Positions 58,111 to 64,000 of a stretch of 64,000 nt of DNA are shown one piece after another (the stretch's first letter is position 1; each line of letters opens with the position of its first letter). The notes under the pieces are model-generated. The model had not been told where the DNA came from, made no database searches, and worked only from the letters and a program-made list of their open reading frames with translations. Source of the stretch: JAJFUG01 sp964473155. GTDB taxonomy: Bacteria > Gemmatimonadota > Glassbacteria > GWA2-58-10. Both the position numbers and the translations under genes were made by a program. The stretch covers positions 9,787 to 73,786 of the forward strand of contig CAYYNT010000013.1 of the NCBI GenBank assembly GCA_964473155.1, written 5' to 3'.

Positions 58111-59658
58111 TCACGCCATCCAGCGGCGCTCGCGGCCCAGGTCGGAGTTGAGGGTATCCAGGGCCAGGTTGACATCGTCCACGATCTGGAAATCGTACAT
58201 CCCCACGCAGATGAAGTCCGCGCCGCTCTTGAACGCGAACGGGAAGCCCACTTTCGGCTCGATAGCCCCGGCGGCCAGTATCTTGAACGCGATCCAGGGC
58301 TGCTCCAGGCTCTTCATATACTCCACTGTTTCGGATGGATTGTTGCACCAGATGTTGTCGCACTCCGTCTCACCCACCCGCGCCGACCAGTAATCCACAT
58401 GGTGCAGGGTCTTGACCCAGAAATCCGGCTTGATTCCCAGGTCCACGCAGGCCTTTACCGTGTTGAGGTCGTGCGCGCCCACTCCGGCCGGGACACCCTG
58501 GGTGCGGATATAATCCACCGCCTTGCCGATTTCCTCAACCTTGCCCTCCTTGAGCAGACGGTCGGAGATGCCGCCCTGCACGTAGCAGGCGTGCGCCCCG
58601 CCGTCGATACTGACCTTGATCCCCTCGATCGCATCCCCGCCGAAAGCGCAGTCCGAGATGAACTGTATCTTGCCGCCCTCGCGCCGCCAGTATTCGTTGA
58701 TCACGCGGGCCAGCACCGGGTTGGTCAGGATCGTGTTCACACCGCATTTTTCGGCGAGCTGGAAGGTCTCGAACACCTTTCTGTCACTGTGATAGGCCTT
58801 GACCAGCTGCGAGGCGTAGATCAGGTCGCGGGCGTGCGCCCAGCCGCCCATAAGGTTGCCGCCCAGGATCATCCGGCTGAGAGTCACATCCATGATCTTA
58901 CCCGTGGGCATAGTACCTTTCAGGTCCTTGAGGCTGGAGAACTGGAAAGTCTTGATCGTGGCGCTGGTCACCGCCTCGGCGCCCTGGGCGGCCAGAAGGT
59001 GCTTCTCCTCCCAGCTTTCCCAGCCGCGCTTTTTCAGCACCGCGTAGACAAATCCGCCGAATATCGGCAGGGTGATAAGCGGGGTGAGAATCTGACGGCG
59101 GTTGAACAGTCCGGGCGGCACCGGGGCGTTTTTCACGCTCTCCATCACCGGATTGGCCTCCGGCGCTGGTTTGGGTTTTTCAGGGGAGCTTTTGCGCGCG
59201 GCCAGAAGAGCATCCAGCCCGAGGAACTTGCCGGTGGGGAACATCGAAATAACGACCAGGGCCAGGGCCTCCACCAGGTTCTTATCTATCAGAAGATAGC
59301 TGCCCTCGGTGTGGGTGGTCAGAGGCATGCGGATCAGAGGCGGGTGCGCCATGTAATACATAACCAGAAGAGCTATCCCGCCGAACGCCGCCACGCGGGT
59401 GAACGCCCCGAACATCAGACCAAGGCCGACCAGGGTCAGGCCCCAGGCGTTCATTTTGTCCACCACGTTCAGGATAGACGGACTGGAGACTATCCAGCCG
59501 AATGTCCGTGAGCTGGCCAGATAGCCCGCCGCGCTCCAGGATGGGTCGAACAGCTTGACCACGCCCTCGTACAGGAAATGCCAGCCGATTGCAATCCGCA
59601 GCACGGTCAGGAACGAAAGCTGCACCGTGGAAAGGGTGTCCTTGCGGGCGTTTTCCAT
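58111..59658 (-). CDS. DoxX membrane domain fused to an aldolase/oxidoreductase-like barrel
   Basis: A 515-residue protein. Residues 1-~150 are a DoxX domain with four membrane helices (RIAIGWHFLYEGVVKLFDPSW, LGLMFGAFTR). A linker rich in Pro/Lys (about 155-185) and one more helix (LITLPIFGGFVYAVL) follow. From residue ~220 a TIM-barrel-like domain begins with PTGKIMDVTLSRMILGGNLMGG, reminiscent of aldo/keto reductase starts, and ends with repeated DFWVKTLHH and DFICVGMYDF strands. The fusion is unusual. A membrane-tethered oxidoreductase is possible, but active-site residues are unclear. ATG 59658 behind AGGGGGAGA. Confidence 0.72.
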   Translation of the reverse strand: MENARKDTLSTVQLSFLTVLRIAIGWHFLYEGVVKLFDPSWSAAGYLASSRTFGWIVSSPSILNVVDKMNAWGLTLVGLGLMFGAFTRVAAFGGIALLVMYYMAHPPLIRMPLTTHTEGSYLLIDKNLVEALALVVISMFPTGKFLGLDALLAARKSSPEKPKPAPEANPVMESVKNAPVPPGLFNRRQILTPLITLPIFGGFVYAVLKKRGWESWEEKHLLAAQGAEAVTSATIKTFQFSSLKDLKGTMPTGKIMDVTLSRMILGGNLMGGWAHARDLIYASQLVKAYHSDRKVFETFQLAEKCGVNTILTNPVLARVINEYWRREGGKIQFISDCAFGGDAIEGIKVSIDGGAHACYVQGGISDRLLKEGKVEEIGKAVDYIRTQGVPAGVGAHDLNTVKACVDLGIKPDFWVKTLHHVDYWSARVGETECDNIWCNNPSETVEYMKSLEQPWIAFKILAAGAIEPKVGFPFAFKSGADFICVGMYDFQIVDDVNLALDTLNSDLGRERRWMA

Positions 59659-59727
59659 GCCAAGTCTCCCCCTGAGAGTATTGTATTATAAGGACAGAAT
59701 AGTTCGGAATCCGGATGAACCGCGCCA

Positions 59728-59756
59728 AAAACAACGCAGGCAGGCTGCGTTGTTTT
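59728..59756 (-). terminator. Strong terminator after the second UroD-fold gene
   Basis: AAAACAACGCAG (59728-59739) and CTGCGTTGTTTT (59745-59756) form a perfect 12-bp stem with a 5-base loop. Read on the minus strand it ends in TTTTT. It lies 112 bp downstream of the UroD-fold gene (59868-60950) and upstream of the DoxX fusion, separating the two transcripts. Confidence 0.85.
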
Positions 59757-59867
59757 CTTCGATGATCGTATTCGATAAACCGGCCGGGCCGGGATGTCTG
59801 CGGAGAGACAGGACGTATTGGTCTACATGGTTAAATTTATCAGGAGCGGCTGAAGTTACAAGAAAAA

Positions 59868-60950
59868 TCAACCGTAACTCCCGAACTCCTTTACCGCCTC
59901 CACGAACGCGATCACGTTCTCCCAGGGCACCTCCGGCTCGATCACGTGCGACGGCCCTATCAGAAGACCACCGCCTTTGCCCACGGTCTCGATGCGGGTC
60001 TTCACCTCCTGCCGCACCTCTTCCACTGTCCCGAAAGGCAGGGTGTGTTGAATCCCAATCGTGCCCCAGAAAGCCAGACGGTCGCCGAACTTAAGCTTGA
60101 ACTCAGCCGGGTCCACGCACTCGGGCTGTACTGGATTGAGGATATCCACCCCGATCTCGATCAGGTCCTCGATCACCTCGGTCGCCTTGCCGTCCGTGTG
60201 GTAAAAGATCAATCCATCCGGCTGGTGCCGTTTCGCGCACTCGATAATTGTTTTCATGCGCGGCTTGAGCGTGGCGCGCCAGAGGTCCGGAGGGATCAGC
60301 ATCCCGTGCTGGTTGGCGATATCATCCCCCAGCCAGAGGACATCGTAGCGCCCGCCCAGTTTGGCGTAGGCTTCGAGCTGCCACAGACGGACATTGAGCC
60401 AGCGGTCGTACACCGCCTCGCACAACTCAAGCTCGGTGAGCAGCATCACCAGGAACTCCTCCATCCCGTACCAGGGCCATGAGACCTCGAAAATGGTCTC
60501 CGCTCCCAGGGCCAGCGCGCTGAGACGGCCCTTGCGGTCGATCTGCTCTATGCGGGCCGCGGCCTGGCGGTAGATGTCCAGGTCCCTGTAATCCGGCAGC
60601 GGGAAAGAGCGGATGGCATCGAGGGAATGCTCGGTGAGCGGCGCGATCATCTTGGTGAAATGCAGTCCCTCGGTCTCCTCGTGCATCACGCCGTAGCGGT
60701 CGAAATGGAAGCCTTTGCCCTGCGGGAGACGGTCATGATAGTAGGCCGCCTGGTAATCGAACGCGGCGCGCGGTTCCAGCACCTCGTGGAACTCGACATC
60801 CAGGTTGAAATAGTCGAAGTGATTACTGCTGCCGCTCTTTTCGACAAAGCGGTCCCAGGCCGCCCCGGCGAACCCGCCCGACAGGTCGAACGGCACGCGG
60901 TCCGGCGTTTCACGGTGAAGTGCTCGCAACGCCCTTTCCTTCGAATTCAT
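59868..60950 (-). CDS. UroD-fold protein, lacking the MtaA zinc cysteines
   Basis: A 360-residue protein: MNSKERALRALHRETPDRVPFDL is the start seen in many uroporphyrinogen decarboxylase-like proteins of sugar-utilising bacteria. Where MtaA has HxC and a later Cys, it has FYHTDGKAT and FWGTIGIQ, so no zinc site of that type. Homologues commonly sit in carbohydrate gene clusters without known activity. ATG 60950 has AGGA nine bases upstream, better than the GTG at 60956. Next to a heparinase-like gene on the same strand (18 bp apart), so probably one operon. Confidence 0.8.
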   Translation of the reverse strand: MNSKERALRALHRETPDRVPFDLSGGFAGAAWDRFVEKSGSSNHFDYFNLDVEFHEVLEPRAAFDYQAAYYHDRLPQGKGFHFDRYGVMHEETEGLHFTKMIAPLTEHSLDAIRSFPLPDYRDLDIYRQAAARIEQIDRKGRLSALALGAETIFEVSWPWYGMEEFLVMLLTELELCEAVYDRWLNVRLWQLEAYAKLGGRYDVLWLGDDIANQHGMLIPPDLWRATLKPRMKTIIECAKRHQPDGLIFYHTDGKATEVIEDLIEIGVDILNPVQPECVDPAEFKLKFGDRLAFWGTIGIQHTLPFGTVEEVRQEVKTRIETVGKGGGLLIGPSHVIEPEVPWENVIAFVEAVKEFGSYG

Positions 60951-60968
60951 CTTCACGATCCTTTTCTT

Positions 60969-63122
60969 TCAGTACGGTCTTTTAAGAACCAGGCAGCCGG
61001 ATTCATCACTTTGCAACCGGCCCTGGTTGTCCTGCACCAGTAAGATTCCCCTGTCACGTTCCCCGGATTGTCGATCCAGACTGTAAGCTGCACCGGGTTT
61101 GAGGCCCACGGCAAGGATAAAATCGCACTGACCGGCCGGCGGTGCAAGATAAAGCGTATCCGCGGAAGCAAAAAGCACTGCGCGAGAGGGTTCTTCATCC
61201 GCGGCGGGTATTATCATTAAGGTTGCCCCTCCATCTCTCAGGCACTGGGCGTCGGCGAGCCAGGCTGTCTGCGCTCCGGGCTTCGGTGCGTGCAGCAGGG
61301 CAGCGATCTCCACCTGCACCGGGACTTCACCGGCCAGGGTGAGACTGAGCGCCCGGCTGGTCGGCGTTCCATCCGGACGGTTCATGGACTGGGTTTCAAA
61401 GAGCCAGCGCCGGGTGGGAAATATCCGCCCGGCGAGCCTCGTGCGCCCGTCTTTCCTGCCCCGCGCTGCCAGGGAATCTCCCCCGGCGGTCCACTCAGTC
61501 TCGGCGGGATCGGTGTGAAGGAGCCACTCATAGCGCCGGATGTATTTCTTGTCGCCGTCCCGGGTGGTCAGGCGGTCCAGGATCAGGACAGTGCGCGGCT
61601 TGAGGAAGACCAGGGTGCGGGTGAAACGGTCAATCCTGACATCCGGCGGGTAGGCGGGGGCAAGCTCCATTGTGGCCATGGCCCACCCATCCCCTGATTC
61701 GAAAGCAGTCAGGTTCCCTCGTCGATCAGGCTCGAAAAGCTGGCCGTGCCCATCGATCATAATGGTGTTCTGAAACCGTCCATCCCGTCCCCCGTACCCT
61801 GGAGGGGCGAGCGGGAAGCCACCATCCGCCCAGAGGTAAATGGATCCGGCGTTGAGATGTGTATGGGCCAGTCCTCCGGGCAGATTGTCAAGACCGGCTT
61901 TCCAGGCGCCGGTGGCCGCCCTGCCGAGTTGGTGCCCGCCGGTGAAAGCCAGCACCGGGCAGTCCACGCCCCATCCAGCCCGGAAAACCGCGGTGTCCCA
62001 GTTGGAGTAGAGCTGATCCTGGACCAGAGTCTCAGGCGGCGCCGGTTTCAAGGCTGGATCGTACCAGAGGAACTGCCAGGCCAGGCCATGGACCTGGCGC
62101 TCGGGTAGGAGTTTCCAACTGGCATAAGCGTAGGGGGCCTCAAGTGCCAGACCCGGAGGCCCGGCGGAGTCCACCGCGGCCTCCCGAAGGGCCAGCCACT
62201 GCGCGTGTCCGTCCCGATAGCGCGCCGCGAGCTTCATCAGCACGTGCGCGCTCACCGAACCCAGGGTCCCGTAGCGCCCGGAACGGTAACTGTCGCCGAT
62301 ATACATGTAGCTGTCATCCGGCAGCCAGTGTTGGAGACGTGCCCGGGCTGTGGCTTTGAACCAGTTCCGTTCGTATAAATCCGGACCGCCGGCCCGCGCC
62401 AGGGCTTCGAAAAACATCAGCGTGGGAGCCATGCCGTAGACCCAGTCGGCCACTCCCTCGGGCCAGTAACCGCGCTCCCCGAGAAGGCCAGTAGCCCGGG
62501 AAAGCTCCCCGGCGGCGAAAGACACGAGCGTATCAGCCTGTGAGCACTCTCCCCGCAGACAGACCCCGGCAATCCCCAGCCCGGCTAACGGAATCCAGAA
62601 ATCGTGGTGGGTGTAGAGTCCCGCCCACCAGGAATGAGACGCCCCGTAGCGCGCCTCCCCGGCCACTTCAATCAGCTTGGATCTCAGGCGTTCGCGCTCC
62701 TGTCGCGTGAGGCCCGTGTAGAACAGGTCGTAGCCGTGTGCCAGGCTGGCGGCGAATATCCCGATATGATAGTTGCCCTCGCTCCCCTTGTCAGTAACCA
62801 GGAGGATATCCAGCCAGCGTTTGCCGGCCTCGATGTACCGTCTGTCCCCGGTGAGCTGGTAGAGCAGGCCGAAATTTGTGACCACGGAAAAATAGTTCTC
62901 GTGGAGGGACTCGCTCGTACCTATCCCGGGTGGTGGAGCAGTGTCGATGTTCCGGTCGCCCCAGGCTTTGAGGCGCTGGAACTGCAAGGCTTTCACCCCG
63001 GCGGCTTCGTTTTTGAGGCGCGGAAGGTCCGCGGCTGAAAAATACAGGCAGGGATGATCCAGGGCTGATGCGGATGAATAAAGCAGCAAAAAAGACAGTA
63101 AAAATGACAGACTGTGACGCAT
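60969..63122 (-). CDS. Secreted heparinase II/III-family polysaccharide lyase-like protein
   Basis: A 717-residue protein with a signal peptide (MRHSLSFLLSFLLLYSSASA). Residues ~40-380 are an alpha/alpha toroid (KRWLDILL, ASLAHGYDLFYTGLT, WWAGLYTHHDFWIPLAGLG), and the rest a beta-sandwich typical of heparinase II/III and oligo-alginate lyases (AHTHLNAGSIYLWADGGF holds the H-x-H-x-N/D metal-like site; IMIDGHGQ). It should cut uronic-acid polysaccharides. Start at ATG 63122, 99 bases inside the longest open frame, because the signal peptide begins there. KDG-type kinase (63279 on) upstream fits uronate breakdown. Confidence 0.85.
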   Translation of the reverse strand: MRHSLSFLLSFLLLYSSASALDHPCLYFSAADLPRLKNEAAGVKALQFQRLKAWGDRNIDTAPPPGIGTSESLHENYFSVVTNFGLLYQLTGDRRYIEAGKRWLDILLVTDKGSEGNYHIGIFAASLAHGYDLFYTGLTRQERERLRSKLIEVAGEARYGASHSWWAGLYTHHDFWIPLAGLGIAGVCLRGECSQADTLVSFAAGELSRATGLLGERGYWPEGVADWVYGMAPTLMFFEALARAGGPDLYERNWFKATARARLQHWLPDDSYMYIGDSYRSGRYGTLGSVSAHVLMKLAARYRDGHAQWLALREAAVDSAGPPGLALEAPYAYASWKLLPERQVHGLAWQFLWYDPALKPAPPETLVQDQLYSNWDTAVFRAGWGVDCPVLAFTGGHQLGRAATGAWKAGLDNLPGGLAHTHLNAGSIYLWADGGFPLAPPGYGGRDGRFQNTIMIDGHGQLFEPDRRGNLTAFESGDGWAMATMELAPAYPPDVRIDRFTRTLVFLKPRTVLILDRLTTRDGDKKYIRRYEWLLHTDPAETEWTAGGDSLAARGRKDGRTRLAGRIFPTRRWLFETQSMNRPDGTPTSRALSLTLAGEVPVQVEIAALLHAPKPGAQTAWLADAQCLRDGGATLMIIPAADEEPSRAVLFASADTLYLAPPAGQCDFILAVGLKPGAAYSLDRQSGERDRGILLVQDNQGRLQSDESGCLVLKRPY

Positions 63123-63203
63123 GGTTTCTGCCCTCGAGTCGGCGGTTAAGGGAAAGGGGCAGGAAGACCGGGCAAATGACAAGCAATCGTTTGAGAAAAA
63201 TAC

Positions 63204-63229
63204 AGGGGTGCGGCGTGCCACACCCCTGC
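63204..63229. repeat. Degenerate copy of the GC palindrome
   Basis: CAGGGGTGCGGC and GTGCCACACCCCTG (63204-63229) form an imperfect palindrome related to the core at 18206 (CAGGGGGCGCGGC...GCCGTGCCCCTGC). It lies between the sugar kinase and heparinase genes on the minus strand and may weaken readthrough between them. Confidence 0.55.
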
Positions 63230-63278
63230 ATAACAGTCTGACAGAAAGAACAGCACACCATTAAAGCCTGATAAGGGT

Positions 63279-64000
63279 TTACCGCTGCACCCTGGCCCCG
63301 CCGCCTTTCATCACCTTCTCGACTTCCTTGAGCGTGGCCATGGTGGTGTCGCCAGGAGTGGTCATGGCCAGCGCGCCGTGCGCCGCGCCGTAGTTGACCG
63401 CCTCGGACGGGGTCTTGCCGTTCATCAGGCCGTAGATCAGGCCGCTGGCGAAACTGTCGCCGCCGCCCACGCGGTCGTAGATCTGAAGGTCGGGCCGCTG
63501 AAGGGCCTCGTTGAACTCGCCGTCCATCCAGAGGATCGCGCCCCAGTCGTTGGTGCTGGCGGTCTTGGCGTTACGCAGGGTGGTGGCCACGCCCTTGAAA
63601 TTCGGGAAGTCCTTGACCACGTTGCCGATCATCAGCTTGAAGCCCTGCGGGTCCAGCTTGCTCAGGCCCTTGTCCACTCCCGGGACCTCGTAGCCGAACG
63701 CGGCGGTGAAATCCTCCTCGTTGCCGATCATTACATCCACAAATGGGGCGATCCGGCGGTTGACTTCCTTGGCTTTCTCAGTGCCGCCGTGGTTCTGCCA
63801 CAGGCTGGGCCGGAAATTGAGGTCAAAGCTGGTGATAGTGCCGTGTTTCTTGGCGCACTCCATGGCCTCGATGATCACATCGCCGGTCGCAGGACCCAGA
63901 GCGGCGAAAATGCCGCCGCAGTGGAACCAGCGGACGCCGTCCTTGCCGAAAATCTTCTCCCAGTCGATATCGCCGGGCTTGAGCTGGCTGGCGGCGCTGT
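63279..64000 (-). CDS. PfkB-family carbohydrate kinase, KDG kinase-like (5' end outside window)
   Basis: The open frame runs to the window edge, so the N-terminus is missing; about 239 residues are present. The PfkB signature DRVGGGDSFASGLIYGLM near residue 185 from the cut end holds the catalytic Asp and the anion hole. HCGGIFAALGP and ITSFDLNFRPSLW match 2-keto-3-deoxygluconate kinases. It phosphorylates a sugar acid with ATP in the cytoplasm. Close to a uronate-lyase-like gene, this supports KDG as the substrate, but fructokinase-like members cannot be excluded. Confidence 0.82.
   Translation of the reverse strand, partial: SAASQLKPGDIDWEKIFGKDGVRWFHCGGIFAALGPATGDVIIEAMECAKKHGTITSFDLNFRPSLWQNHGGTEKAKEVNRRIAPFVDVMIGNEEDFTAAFGYEVPGVDKGLSKLDPQGFKLMIGNVVKDFPNFKGVATTLRNAKTASTNDWGAILWMDGEFNEALQRPDLQIYDRVGGGDSFASGLIYGLMNGKTPSEAVNYGAAHGALAMTTPGDTTMATLKEVEKVMKGGGARVQR

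Noticed and set aside
60969..63122. Alginate lyase as a definite substrate call for the heparinase-like gene
   Set aside because: The family covers heparin, alginate and other uronates; the sequence does not decide between them, so only the family is given.

Overview
This window is about 64 kb of gene-dense, GC-rich DNA from an anaerobic, diderm bacterium. It encodes an electron-bifurcating [FeFe] hydrogenase with all three maturases, multihaem c-type cytochromes, a type IV pilus secretin system and polysaccharide-degrading enzymes. I see no rRNA, tRNA, CRISPR array, prophage or transposase gene. The mix would suit an uncultured FCB-type lineage (Glassbacteria, Latescibacteria or relatives), but I infer that from gene content only and hold it weakly.

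Layout. 1-3840: the 3' end of an operon for a GldAFG-like ABC exporter plus a DUF4340 protein, then corA (4011-5078). 5164-7488 (minus strand): tetrahaem cytochrome c3, HybB/NrfD-type membrane protein and a four-cluster ferredoxin, an electron-transfer module without a catalytic subunit. Divergent from it is an 11-haem cytochrome fused to a b-type membrane domain (8065-10215), followed by a PAS hybrid histidine kinase (10402-12735, minus). 13295-25817 is the centrepiece. It holds the redox repressor Rex behind a promoter/operator that looks autoregulatory, the HydCBA hydrogenase, a histidine kinase built on an [FeFe]-hydrogenase-like H-cluster domain, two receiver proteins, and the maturases HydE, HydG and HydF. 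After it come HU, a Yip1 protein and an Nramp-like transporter with altered metal-site motifs.

28724-35377 holds a PHP/EndoQ-UvrD fusion helicase, csrA, two Cys-motif proteins and a group 2 sigma factor. 35378-42678 is a pilMN-lipoprotein-pilOPQ operon ending in a seven-repeat Ig-like lipoprotein. 42805-45707 holds two PepSY-TM proteins and a haem-motif sensor lacking an ATPase domain. 45817-52142 is an addBA pair. 52171-64000 is metabolic and accessory: MoaC-MoaB fusion, GH43-like enzyme, two UroD-fold proteins, NhaC antiporter, MNT-HEPN toxin-antitoxin pair with an internal stop, DoxX-TIM barrel fusion, heparinase II/III-like protein and a sugar kinase cut by the window end.

How it works together. 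HydABC would couple H2 production or uptake to NAD(H) and ferredoxin. Rex would tie its transcription to the NADH/NAD+ ratio, and the hydrogenase-like kinase would report H2 or redox state through receivers that have no DNA-binding domain. The c-type cytochromes point to a second, membrane-linked electron route. Intergenic regions carry a family of GC palindromes (core GGGCACGGC/GCCGTGCCC), two of them inside matching ~126-bp elements with terminal inverted repeats.
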